Origin: Microstegium vimineum
Taxonomy: Eukaryota; Streptophyta; Magnoliopsida; Poales; Poaceae
Reading direction: 5' to 3'
Length of the DNA stretch: 64,000 bases
Assembly (NCBI GenBank): GCA_022036555.1
Contig: CM039124.1
Location: forward strand, 54,590,456 to 54,654,455
Notes under the pieces: generated by a model
The model's database searches: none
Told to the model about the DNA's origin: nothing
Seen by the model: the letters and a program-made list of their open reading frames with translations, nothing else
In this document: positions 37,601 to 48,647 of the stretch, in pieces
Position numbering within the stretch: position 1 is the stretch's first letter
How the letters are laid out: each line of letters opens with the position of its first letter
Position numbers and translations under genes: made by a program

Positions 37601-40600
37601 CGCCGCGGTGCTGCTTCAGGAGGCTGACATGGAAGACATTGTGGAGGCGGGCTCCCTCCGGCAGCTGTAGACGATAGGCGACGCTGCCAATGTGCTCCAA
37701 CACAAGGAACGGCCCTGCCCAGCGCGGACCGAGCTTGTGCCATGCCCGAGGGTCGAGCGACTGCGCCGTGTGGTGGAGGAGACGCAGCCATACCCATGAA
37801 CCGACATCGAACTGCACCTCCCTGTGATTGGTGTCGTAATACTTCTTGGCCAGCTGTTGAGCTTGAAGGAGACGCTGGCGAACTTCGGCGAGAATTTCAT
37901 CCCGCCCACGGAGGAGGCCATCCGCTGCCTCAGTACGTGCTGTCCCCGGCCGGTATGGCAAGATGGGCTGCGGGGGCCGGCCGTAGACCACCTCGAAGGG
38001 GGTGGCGCGAAGGGCGGTGTGGAAGGAAGTATTATAGCAGTATTCCGCCCACGAGAGCCAATCCACCCACGCGCGAGGCCGATCCCCGTGACACAACGCA
38101 GATACATGGCAATGACCTTGTGCACCACCTCGGACTGCCCGTCCGTCTGAGGGTGGAATGCCGTGCTCATACGGAGGGAGACGCCCGCCATCTTGAACAA
38201 GTCCCACCAGACATGCCCGGTGAACACGGGGTCGCGGTCACTGACGATGGATGTTGGGAATCCGTGCAGACGGACGATGCCATCGAAGAATGCGCGGGCG
38301 ACGGACGCTGCAGTGTAGGGGTGGCCGAGCGCGATGAAGTGCGCATATTTCGAGAAGCGGTCGACGACGGTGAGGATAACCGACTTGCCGCCGACCTTGG
38401 GTAGACCCTCGATGAAATCCATGGAGATATCTGCCCACACCTGGGATGGTACCGGCAGGGGCTGCAACAACCCGGCTGGTAAAAGGGCCTCCGTCTTGTT
38501 TCTCTGGCACGTGGCGCAAGTGCGTACCCAGTCCTGCACCAACGCCCGATCCCCCGGAATATAGAACTCCGAGCGAAGGCGGTGTAGGGTCTTCTGAATG
38601 CCCTCGTGACCAGCCCCATGGGCCAGCTGGACCGCCTGGTGACGCAGGTCACCGACGTTGGGGATGAAGACGCGGCAGCCGTGCAGCAGGAGGCCAGCGT
38701 CGTCACGCCAGGAGGCAGCCAGCTCGCCCACCTGCAGGCGCCCTCGTTTGCCTACCTCGACGATGTACGCCGTGCAACAGCCACGGCGCCGGATGCCGTG
38801 CTGCTGCAGGAACGCCTGCAGGCGGGCGAGCTGGCTGCCTCCTGGCGTGACGACGCTGGCCCTGAGATGGTTGTTGCCACCGGCGCGCCTGTGCTGCCGA
38901 GGGCTGAAGCAGCCTCTGCGTCCCGACGAGACAGCGCGTCGGCCACTGTGTTGAGGCGACCAGGACGATACTCCACGGCAAAGTCAAAGCCGAATAGCTT
39001 GCTAACCCACTGATGTTGAGGAATTGTGGATAGGCGCTGGTCCAACAGATACTTGAGGTTGTAATGGTCTGTGCGGACCATAAAGCTGCGCCCCCACAAG
39101 TACGGCCGCCAATGCCGCACTGCTTGCACCAACCCAATGAGCTCGCGCTCGTACGCCGCGAGCTTGAGGTGGCGTGCTGCAAACGGACGGCTGAAGAAGG
39201 CGAGCGGTCCGGCCCCTTGGTGAAGGACGGCACCGAACCCCGCACCCGAGGCGTCAGTGTCCACCGTGAAGGGCCGGTCAAACTCCGGCATCTGGAGAAC
39301 GGGTCCCGTCGTGAGGGTGCTCTTGAGTGCCTGGAATGCTGTGGCCGCCTCGTCGTCCCAGGCGAACGCGTCCCGCCGCAGTAAGCGTGTCAGCGGTGTT
39401 GCGATGATGCCGAAGTCGCGGATGAACTTGCGGTAGTAGCCGGCCAGTCCCAAGAAGCCGCGCAGGGCTCGTGCGAACGCTGGGATGGGCCAAGAGGCGA
39501 CTGCTGCAATCTTGTCTGCGTCCATGGCGACCCCTCCGGCGGAGATGACGTGGCCCAGGTAGGCCACAGATGACGCCCCAAACGAGCACTTGGAGCGCTT
39601 GAGGTGGAGACGGTGGGCGCGGAGGGCGTTGAGAACGACGCTGATGTGCTGGAGGTGCTCTGCCCACGAGGAACTGTAGATTAATATGTCGTCGAAAAAT
39701 ACCAGCACGAACCTGCGGAGGTATGGTCGGAGGACGTCGTTCATCAGCGCCTGGAAGGTAGCCGGAGCGTTGGAGAGGCCGAAAGGCATCACCAAGAACT
39801 CATAATGGCCCTGGTGAGTGCGAAACGCCGTCTTGTCGATGTCGTCCGGGTCCATCCGCACCTGGTGGTAGCCCGAACGGAGGTCCAACTAGGTGAAGAA
39901 ACGTGCACCATGCAGCTCGTCGAGGAGTTCCTCCACCACGGGGATGGGGAACTTGTCTTTGGACGTCTTCGCGTTGAGGGCGCGGTAGTCGATGCAGAAA
40001 CGCCATGACTTGTCCGCCTTGCGGACGAGGAGGACCGGGGCGGAGAAGGGCGACGTGCTCGGCCGTATGATGCCCTGAGCCAGCATCGTCGCGCACTGCC
40101 GTTCGAGCTCATCCTTCTGCAGCTGGGGGTATCCATAGGGGCGTACGGCCACTGGCGCCGTCCCCGGCAGCAGGTGGATGCAGTGGTCGTAAGGGCGGAC
40201 CGGCGGCAGCCCACTTGGCTCGTCAAAGATTGGCACGAACTGGTGCAGAAGCCGGTCCAGGAGTGGCTGGTCAGGGAATGTGTGGACGGCCCGGACTGCC
40301 GGCTCCCGAATGTCGTCGCGGGGGGATCCCAGTCCCTTCCACAACAGTCGGCGACCCCCGCGAGTGAACGCCATGCAGAGGTCCTCGAAATCCCACAGGA
40401 TGGGTCCGAGGGTCCGGAGGAATTCCACCCCCAGGATGAGGTCGAACTCACCCAGGCTAATGCCAAAGCAGCTGATGGAGAACTCCTCGGTGCCGATGGC
40501 AAGGGCCACATCGCGCGCTACCCCCTGGCACGGTACTCGGTCGTCGTTGGCCACCAACACCCGCAACGTGGGGTGGGGGGTGGTGGCTAGCTGCAGCCGC

Positions 40601-43349
40601 CGCATCACGTCGGCGTTGATGAAGTTCGTCGTAGAGCCGGAGTCGAGGAGCGCGACGATGCGGTGGCCATGGACGGACACCGGCAGCAACATGGTGTTCT
40701 CTGTGCGCACGCCTGCCAGTGCGTGCAGGGAGACTTGCGGTTCCTCCGTCTCCGTGGCGTCCTCTGCGTTGTGTCCGGGGCGTAGCGCAGCGGCCGTCTC
40801 CTGCGCGTCGGGGAACACGGCCGCGGCTGCGGTCTCTGCAGGTACTTCGTCGTCGAGGTAGTCGTCCGTCTCGATGTAGAACAGTCGTTGACAGACGTGG
40901 CCCCGGACAAAGGGTTCATCGCAGTTGAAGCACAACCCTTGGCGACGGCGTTCCTGCTGCTCTGCTGGAGACAGGCAGCGGAATTGCGGCGTTCCGAACC
41001 CTGCTGGTGGCCCGGATGATGGAACAGGGGCTCCTCCCCCACTCGGCGCAGTGTAAGCCACCGACCGATGGCCCATGGGCGGCCCAGCGCGTCCCGGCGG
41101 CCGTGCATGGCGCTGCTGCGTTGGTGCTGGTGTGCACGCCGCGGCGCGGCGCTCGTACGCCCGAGCGTAGTACATGGCCGTTTGCAGGTCGGGCGGCTGA
41201 CGCATCTCGACGTCGACCTTGATGTGCTCTGGAAGACGACCCACGAACAGCTCTGCCTTCTGCTGTGGGTTGAGGCCGTGGGCGTGACACAGGACGGCGT
41301 TAAACCATTCCGCGTACTCCTGCACCGATGTCTGGAAGGGTAGCCGTGCGAGCTCGGCCAGTCGCGTGCCCTGCGACGGGGGCCCGAAGCGTAGCTGGCA
41401 CAGGTTGCGGAAGCGTTCCCATGTCGGCATGCCCTCATCTTGCTCCATCGCGTAGTACCATGTTTGGGCAGCGCCGCGGAGGTGGAACGACGCGAGCCAG
41501 GTGCGATCCGAAGCCAAGGTACGCTGGCCGCGGAAAAACTGCTCGCAGTGGTTGAGCCAATTGAGCGGATCTACGGCGCCGTCGAACGTGGGGAAGTCCA
41601 GCTTGTAGAATCGTGGTGGTGCATGGGCGCCGTTGGGGGCCCCCGTGTACGGCGCGTCGGCGGGGAGGGCTCGGCCGGAGTACCCGCCTCCTGTGTAGAT
41701 GAAGGCGTTGTCCGGTCCGCTCGGGGAGAGGCCGCTGCTGGGGACCGGCGGCGGCGCCCCCGAAGCCGTCAGGAGCGGTGCTGTTGCAGGGATCGTGGTC
41801 GAGGTATAGATTGGTTGGGGTGTTGAACCCAACGCCCATGCCGGGATCGGCGACGGCGAGGATGGGAGCCGCAGCATGTGGAGGGGCACCCCCGTCCCGC
41901 TGGACTGGGGCATGCCATACGGGAACGGCTGTTCCTGGGATTGCTGTGACGACGGTGGCGGCGGCGGCGGTGGTGGTGGCGGGGGGGTGGGTGCCATGGC
42001 CGCACTGCCGCGGGCGATCTCGGCCACGTCGGCGGCCAAGGACTCCAATGTCAGAGGGGCGCCCGAGGATGTGGATGACACCGTGGAGGCGGCGGACGCC
42101 GGCGGTGTGGCAGAGTTGGGCGGTGGCTGCGTGGATGAGGGTGGAGGATCGGCCATCTCTGATACCAAGCTGTTAGGATCCCTAGCTGCACGTGCGAGGG
42201 ATCGAAGGGAGTATGAGTGCGAGGTTGCAGGACGAGGCTTGAGGGCGCGGGGAAGACGGCGCGGGGGCGCCGTAGCTGCTGCTGCTCGCGCGAGTTGGGC
42301 TGAAGGCTAGATTTCTCCCGGCTCCCTTCGGGAAGCCGGAAACAATAATATGTTTCTGCTTACTCCAAACAATAGCCTTACAAAGTATTTATATCCCTTA
42401 CTCTATAATTCTAACTAGGACTCTTGATACTAATAGAACTAGGACTCTTGACTCTTGATACTAATAGGACTAGGACTCTTGATATCAATAGTAATTGGAC
42501 TATAACTAGGACTCTTATATGAATACGGCCTGCACTTAGCCACTAATGGGCCTGCGCCTAGCATATGGCACGCCCGGTCATAACATAAACACCCTTTCAG
42601 CACTAGCAAATTGAAATGCAAGACATGATCTTGCCATTGAATTCAACAGACAAACCTCTCTTTGCGGCCGCTTGTCATCCAGATCAGGCCTGTAGTTCGG
42701 CAGTGGTACCTTGCTCGCGACCACGACCCGCCCGTACATCTCACTGCCATTTCACACCCGCCCACAAAACAGCATTCTCGTTCAATTCAGTTCTTTTTTT
42801 CCAACAACTGCATGGGTAGTTGATAGGCAGGAGCTGAGAAATGACAGCACAAAACCTGTAGAGTCCCATCCTCTTGGCGAGGTTGGCAATCTGGTCATAA
42901 TCCCGGCGGTCCCTCCGGTCCCTGGAGATGATCTCTTGCTCCGCGTTGCGCTGGAGCATGCTCAGCTTCCACCTCCACTCGTCGATGTTCGCCACCGATG
43001 ACGACGGCTGCTCGTGTAGGTGTAGTAAGAAATCATTGAGGAGCGGCGAATAAACAAGGAAAGCAAAAGAATTCGGCCGCAGGTCACGCAGAGGAATCAT
43101 CCGTGCGCCTGCGGAGCTGGATTTAGCACGAACCCGTAGGTCCTCGTACTCGTGGTCGTACTCGTCGTCTGAAAACTGCTCAACGGCGCGCCCCCCGCTG
43201 GGGAAGCTGCAAAAGGAGCGGTGGGAGAAGCCATTGAGGCGGCGGGGGAGGAGAAGGAGAGCCGCGAGAGAGATTGGCGGCGGGCGGCTGGGTGCGTGCT
43301 GGAGCGGGACGAAGAGGATGTCCAACCCGCGACGCAGGCCGCGGCGCAT
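31618..43349 (-). CDS. DEIH-box RNA helicase with C-terminal dsRNA-binding domain
   Basis: Eighteen exons on the minus strand: 43349-42856, 42743-42656, 36930-36700, 36571-36476, 36360-36172, 36041-35882, 35788-35658, 35530-35360, 35277-35005, 34826-34632, 34180-33977, 33782-33713, 33626-33478, 33324-33016, 32931-32872, 32678-32526, 32437-32327 and 32115-31618. The sum is 3582 bases, or 1193 residues, with frames agreeing at every junction. Helicase motifs: GETGCGKT (I, residues 309-316), TQPRR (Ia), DEIH (II, about 410-413), SAT (III), and RRGRAGRVQPG (VI). The helicase-associated and OB-fold regions follow. The last exon holds a dsRNA-binding fold (about 1085-1150). The layout matches plant DExH proteins of the DHX36/RNA helicase A-like group, which unwind RNA. 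The N-terminus is Arg-rich. Intron 2 carries a 5.6-kb retrotransposon. Confidence 0.92.
36963..37376 (-). repeat. 3' LTR of the chromovirus
   Basis: Begins TGTTAGGATCC and ends GTCATAACA on the plus strand. It contains short tandem repeats of TAGGACTCTTGATACTAA near 37205-37290 and a strong hairpin around CCGGCTCCCTTCGGGAAGCC at about 37109-37130. It is identical by eye to the other LTR except for one missing G near 37367. Confidence 0.95.
37350..38731 (-). pseudogene. Chromovirus integrase with chromodomain (broken)
   Basis: Read downward from 38731: the zinc-binding His/His/Cys/Cys region (HGAGHEG, CATCQRNK), then the core with Asp in VVDRFSKYAHF, Asp in IVSDRDPVF, and Glu in TDGQSEVVHK. 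A one-base shift near 38095 moves the rest to the frame that ends at 37350. The tail, after a LHNVFHVSLLK motif, has an aromatic-rich chromodomain-like segment (VLIQWRDLAEDDATWE, about 37380-37530). Chromodomains steer integration towards particular chromatin. Confidence 0.9.
38692..38861. repeat. Inverted segment bounded by 49-bp inverted repeats
   Basis: The arms at 38692-38740 and 38813-38861 are reverse complements with one mismatch in 49. The 72-base spacer and the right arm, read on the plus strand, continue the linker protein that pol should have on the minus strand (GELAASWRDDAG occurs in both orientations). The segment has therefore been flipped and partly duplicated, which ends the upstream frame near 38752. 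Confidence 0.9.
38752..39888 (-). pseudogene. Chromovirus RT and RNase H
   Basis: An open frame of 378 codons starting right after the TAG at 39889-39891. It contains the RT blocks LDLRSGYHQVRM and MPFGLSNAPATFQALM and the catalytic box FFDD, followed by FLGLAGYYRKFI and an RNase H with FTVDTDASGAGFGAVL and VRTDHYNLKYLL. The frame runs into the inverted segment and stops. The domains themselves are well preserved. Confidence 0.92.
39889..42168 (-). pseudogene. Chromovirus gag, protease and start of RT
   Basis: An open frame that could start at the ATG near 42153, just inside the primer-binding site. The N-terminus is Pro/Ser/Thr-rich with a run of prolines. The gag domain spans the part around FPTFDGAVDPLNWLNHCEQF to LPEHIKVDVEM. 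A zinc-knuckle-like CFNCDEPFVRGHVC follows, then the aspartic protease with LLDSGSTTNFI. The frame enters RT (KADKSWRFCIDYRALN) and is stopped by the TAG at 39889-39891. Confidence 0.9.
42157..42168 (-). other. Primer-binding site (initiator Met tRNA type)
   Basis: The minus strand reads TTGGTATCAGAG just inside the 5' LTR. This matches the common initiator methionine tRNA primer-binding site of plant retrotransposons. Confidence 0.9.
42171..42585 (-). repeat. 5' LTR of the chromovirus
   Basis: 415 bp, identical by eye to 36963-37376 apart from one extra G near 42575. This marks a very recent insertion. Confidence 0.95.
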
Positions 43350-43687
43350 GCTACCCTTGGCTTGCTAGCTCTACTGCGGCGGCGGCATGACATGGGAGGG
43401 GAGCGCCGGCGTTCGGGAAGGAGGAATGGACGATAGGGCCACGCGGTGGTGCGCTCTGATGTTTGGGCCGAAAGGTTTGCGCTCTTACATGGGCTTTTGG
43501 CATTTTCTTCGCTTTCGTCTGCCTGGAGACTGTACATGATTATTGGGCTCTGAACGAAACAAATCCGAATATTGTTTCTCTTGTACTTACTTGTACCGTT
43601 GACAACATGCAGAACAATGCAAGGACATGCACAATGTATGGTTCTTTGCCTTGAGTGCCTAAAAAGAGAATGTGGACACATGATTAA
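43350..43687. other. Upstream region of the helicase gene
   Basis: GC-rich close to the start codon, then AT-rich. It probably holds the helicase promoter and 5' untranslated region. No separate gene recognised. Confidence 0.5.
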
Positions 43688-43895
43688 GGGGTGTTTAGAA
43701 CTGCTCTACTCTATGTATTTTTTTAGCTTTGCTCCATGTTATTAGTCAAACAAGATTAGCTTTCATATACTCTGTTTAAGGAAAAAAATGTAAAGTTATG
43801 AGAGTATATAAAAGAGTTTACTTCACAAACTATCTATTTTTAAGCCACTCCACTTTTTGAGAAGTATAGTTCATAAAGCAGTTTCAAATATATCC
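43688..43895. mobile_element. Tourist-like MITE, about 208 bp
   Basis: Flanked by TAA (43685-43687 and 43896-43898). The left end GGGGTGTTTAGAACTGCTCT and the reverse of the right end GGATATATTTGAAACTGCTT are imperfect inverted repeats. It has an AT-rich interior without coding capacity. Confidence 0.6.
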
Positions 43896-44583
43896 TAATA
43901 CAAACATAGACACCGGCGTAATGCACTTATTGCAATTTTTATTGTCACTGTTAGAATCATGAATATTACGATTCACTTGGCTCTCCCACTTTTTTTTATT
44001 TATTCCTATATATTAGGCTATTCCCATAACTTTTACCTGATGAACATAGGAGTATTACTTTATGTTTGTATTTCTATATATACCCAGACTTACACAAGAA
44101 TAGGTGACCATTAAGAGGACTCACACTCTACTTGGGCATTTCGCCCACCACCAGGGAACTAGCTGAATGAATATTAAGAGGACTCGCACCCTATTTTACA
44201 TGTCATCAACCGCTAAAAAATAGAACCGTTAATTCCTACAATAAGATTGAAAAAATCGAGCACCCACCACCCATATCTTGAACCCAGACCTAGGTATCCT
44301 TCGCCATAAAATAAACCTAACCAATTAAGCTAAATTTAGTATGCAAATGGTAAAGGTAAAATTAACTAGTATATATACCCGTGTTACCTTGCTCCTAGTA
44401 GCGTGGCTGCGCGGATGATGACTCCGGTCGAAGTGACAAAGAGAATAAAATGTGCAAATCTTTGAGCACCATTCCGTGGTGGCCTGTGGGAGCAAGAAAG
44501 CGACGGGTGCACCACATGAGCCCGACCGAGCCGGCCCAACGGGCCTAACCACCACTGCCTACACCTAATCACCGTCGTCCGTG
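43896..44583. other. Intergenic, no gene seen
   Basis: AT-rich, with a partly repeated AAGAGGACTC motif near 44115 and 44170. No coding sequence recognised. Confidence 0.5.
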
Positions 44584-44599
44584 ACGCGGCACCCAAATC
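44584..44599. repeat. Target-site duplication of the LINE (left)
   Basis: ACGCGGCACCCAAATC, repeated exactly at 50383-50398. It is directly followed by the poly-T (poly-A on the minus strand) that ends the element. Confidence 0.92.
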
Positions 44600-44624
44600 T
44601 TTTTTTTTTATCCTTCCAACGGCT

Positions 44625-47600
44625 CTACGCCATTGTATTAAAAGACTGGTACTCAGCTAAATCGCGAGTACAAATATCCATAACAAACTCCGGGAGGGGG
44701 TCAATCCAGAATTGGAATTGACCCGGGTCCCAACTCATGCCAAGAGAAGCTAACTCATGTGCTAAGGAGTTGTACAATCTAGGGATTTTACAAATTCGAA
44801 GAGAAACAAAGTTCATCTGGCGATACGCCTTGATCTCCTGGAACAAGCCCCCACTCGTGGACATGTCAAGCTCTTCACAAGAAATGGCTTCCAGCAATTG
44901 TGCACAGTCTGTTTCAAGAATCGCTTTCGACGCACCAAAGTGGACTACGGCCTCCGGTGCTTGCTTACATGTCATGGTCTCGGCCATGAGAGCATCCTGG
45001 ACAAGACCCAAGCTTCCCGCACCAGCCACAACCACGGTGCCCTCATGATCGTGGATCGCAAAACCCCACGCCCCAAACTTCGACCCTGCTAAGAAACTGC
45101 CATCTATGTTGATCTTAAGCATACCTTCCTCCGGTGGAGACCAGCACACGTATTCAGGTTCTAAGGCCAGCTCTTTGCTATCTGGTTGCACCTTCCCTAG
45201 GATCTCCCAAGCAATGTTCAACACCGAATTCGTAACAACTTGGCAGCTGGGCATAAGCTATCCGGCGTTAACTTTATTCCGGACCGACCACCACTTCCAA
45301 AGCAACACACAAACAATGACTTTGGTATCCTCTCGCATCTTCAAGATGTCTTCCACAAGATCTTGCGCCGATAGAATGGACGCCAGGTAAGCTCTCTCTT
45401 TCTCCAGCCCTAGCTCGCGCCAACACCGGCGGACCTCCTTGCACTTGAGAAAACAATGTGCATCGTCTTCATCAAAACGAAGGAAAACCGGGCACCTTGT
45501 GTCAAGGTCGATACCTTTGCTCCTGATTTTGAGTTTGAGGGCCAGGCTGTTGTGTGCAACTCTCCACACTAATTGCTTAATCTTTGATGGTCCTGGGATT
45601 TTCCAAACCTTCTTCCACAAGTGTCTCCCACCGCTGGGGACTGCATGGACGACTCACCCTTTTGCCTGCAACTCTTAGCCTCTCTCCCATCCTCCAACAT
45701 GTGATATGCCGATTTCACAGAGAACCGACCCTTCCGATCAAAGTGCCAAGCAACCCAGTCGTCGCGGTCACCATGCACTGGAATGGCTCTGATGTTCCTC
45801 ACATCCTCAGGCCAGAAGATATCCTGTAACAGGCTCTCATCCCACGACCCCGATGCCAGATCAATAAGTTTAGAGACTTTTGACAAGAAACATTGCGCTG
45901 TGGTGTAACCGGTCGCCGAGTGGAACCAACTGGTATCCAAGGATCTTCCCAAATCTGAATTGTGGATCCATCCCCAACACGCCAAATGATCCCTTTCTCC
46001 ATGGCCTGCAGACCTCGAAGCATGCTCCACCATGTGTAGGAAATCCCTGGCCCCTCCCTTGCTGCCCAAAGGTTGCCATCCGGGAAGTATCTGGCTTGCA
46101 GCAAACGAGCACAAAGGCTATCAAGTTTTTGAACAATGCGCCATCCTTGCCAGGCCAACATGGCTAAGTTGAAGAGGTGTAGATCCCTATAACCCAACCC
46201 ACCCTTCTCCTTTCGACTAGCAAGAGTTGGCCAAGATAACCAATGCATCTTCTTCTCATTTTCTTGTTGCGCCCACCAGAACCTACATATCATGGCACTG
46301 ATTTCATCACACAACGATTTTGTGACATCAAAACATGACATGGCATAGGTTGGGATGGCTTGAGCCACCGCCTTGATCAAGGTCTCCTTCCCTGTTCTAG
46401 ATAACAGCTTCTCCTTCCAACCTTGAATCCTTTTCCACACTCTATCTTTCAAATATGAGAACATCTTGCTTCTTGATCTGCCCATATACACTGAGAGGCC
46501 CAAGTATCGATCGGTTCTAGCTTCTTGAGATAGATTCAACACATCCATGAAGCTCTCCTTCCTGTCATTACCACAGTTCTTACTGAACAGGATAGAAGAC
46601 TTATCCTTGTTGATCATTTGCCCCGAACCTTCCTCATAAAGTTGCAGTACATGCTGCAGATGATTTGCATTCCCATCATTGACTTTCAGGAGAAGCAAAG
46701 AATCATCTGCAAACAAGAGGTGAGTGATACTCGGGGCATTTGCACATATAGTGACACCCTCCAAATGGTCGGCTCGTTCTCCCTCATTGAGTAACTCGGA
46801 GAAGCCCTCTGCACATAACACAAACAGGTAGGGGGACAGTGGGTCTCCCTGTCGTAGTCCCCTCGAAGGCACAATCTCATCAGTCAATACCCCATTCACC
46901 TTTATTTTATACGTGACTGTAGAGACACATTGCATTATCAGCTCTACCCATCGCTGATCAAACCCCAATTTCTCCATCATACGCCTCAGGAAATGCCATT
47001 CCACTCAATCATAAGCCTTACTCATATCCAATTTTAGAGTCGCATAGCTCTCCCCACTCCTTTTGTTTTGTAGTAAATGAGTGAGTTCACATGCCACAAG
47101 AACATTGTCTGTGATGAGGCGGCCTGGGATGAAAGCACTTTGGTTTTGGGAAATGATCTCTGGTGGAACATTTTTCAGCCGCCCTACCAACACTTTTGAA
47201 GCCACTTTGTACAACACATTGCAAAGACTTATGGGTCGCAGATCCTTTAGACTTTCAGGATTTGGCACTTTTGGAATTAGAACAATAATTGTTTCATTCC
47301 ATTGATTAGACAGGGCGCCACCGTTGAGAAAAGATAGTACCTCTCTAGTGACATCTTCTCCCACCGTCGCCCAATACTTCTTGTAGAATAAGGATGTCAT
47401 GCCATCTACCCCAGGAGCCTTCAGATCCCCAATCGAGTCCAGCCCCACCTTCACCTCTTCCAACGTGAAGGGTTGCAGAAGGGAGGAGTTCATGTCGACG
47501 ATGACCTTGTGTGGAATCTGCTCCAGTAGTTCATCAAGCCGAGCACCTAGTGTAGCAGTAAACAGATTGGTATAAAAATTAGAAATCAAACCCCTAACCT

Positions 47601-48647
47601 CCTCCTCCTCTTCCACTATCACTCCATCATCTTTTCTAAGTCTAGAGATACGACTCCGTCGTTTCCTCTCAGTGGCATATTGATGGAAGAATTTTGTATT
47701 GTGATCCCCATCTTTTAGCCAATGCACCTTCGCCCTCTGCCTCCAATACACATTATTTTTTTGGATAGCACTAACTCCCTAACTCCCTTCCTACATTCTG
47801 GATAGCACTTCCAACCGACTCTCCTCTCGCCTCCACCGACGTCTTCCAAGCATTTTCCACGATCACCTCACAGTCCTCCTCATCCACCCAAGATGCTTCA
47901 AAGCGGAAAGCCGACGCTCTACTACTACCACCACTCGGCGGGATAGGAGTAGAACTCACTATGACGGGACGATGATCGGAGTGTCTAGGTTCCCCATTTA
48001 TTATATGATACAAGGGAAAACGAGAGACCCAATCATTATTTGCCACAGCCCGATCCAGTCGTTCACGAACATACCGAACATGATTATGATTATTATTCCG
48101 CCAAGTAAACGGATCCCCTACAAACCCCAAATCTGCCAGATCACAGTCCTCCAGAGCTTCACGAAAGGCGTCCGTGCAGCCCTGAGATCGTGTCGGCCCT
48201 CCCTCCTTCTCGCATGCCAGCAGGATCTCGTTGAAGTCGCCCATACACAGCCACGACCGTGGACGCGCTGCATTTAGGGTGCGCGGCGCTTTCCATGAGA
48301 GCTTCTTGTCCTCCGGCTCCCCGTAGAAGCCCGTCAGACGCCAAACAAATCCATCCTCCTCAGTCACCTCCGCGTCGATGTACAAACGCGAGATGCCTTG
48401 TACATGTACATTTATACCACGACGCCAAAAGAGAGCAAGACCACCACCCCCCCCCTCGAGTCGGGGAGCAGTCCTTTACCACCATGTTTGCTAACCCTAG
48501 CTTCCACCTCAAACCTTCAATTTTCTTCTCATCCATCCGTGTCTCGAACAGGAAGAGAATGTCAGGGTCCTCCTTCTGAACGTCCAGAAGGCCACGAAGT
48601 GCCGCGCCGTTCCCCAACCCGCGGCAGTTCCAAGCGATGATCTTCAT
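44625..48647 (-). pseudogene. LINE ORF2 (endonuclease, RT, RNase H)
   Basis: It starts at the ATG at 48647 with MKIIAWNCRGLG, the classic start of plant LINE endonucleases. The endonuclease part shows GDFNE and SDHRPV. The frame changes near 48370. RT follows from about 47750, with the FADD catalytic box near 46702-46713 and RQGDPLSPYLF upstream of it. A TGA at 47005-47007 interrupts RT. Frames shift again near 46000 and 45600. A cysteine-rich zf-RVT-like segment lies near 45620-45400. The C-terminal RNase H starts LKINIDGSF (about 45150) and ends at 44625. It cannot be translated whole. Confidence 0.9.

Larger units (their letters stand above)
36963..42585 (-). mobile_element. Chromovirus-type Ty3/gypsy retrotransposon in a helicase intron
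   Basis: A 5623-bp element with LTRs of 414 and 415 bp and target duplication TAAAC (36958-36962 and 42586-42590). The primer-binding site and the polypurine tract are in place. Gag, protease, RT, RNase H and integrase run on the minus strand in one frame interrupted by a stop, an inverted segment and a frameshift. A chromodomain-like tail follows integrase. Short LTRs, small size and a chromodomain fit the Reina-like branch of chromoviruses, but the branch is my inference. It lies in the same direction as the helicase. Confidence 0.95.

Noticed and set aside
43097..43681. A 194-codon minus-strand frame overlapping the helicase first exon
   Set aside because: Its frame differs from the one that joins exon 2 and matches the helicase. 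It has no recognisable domain.
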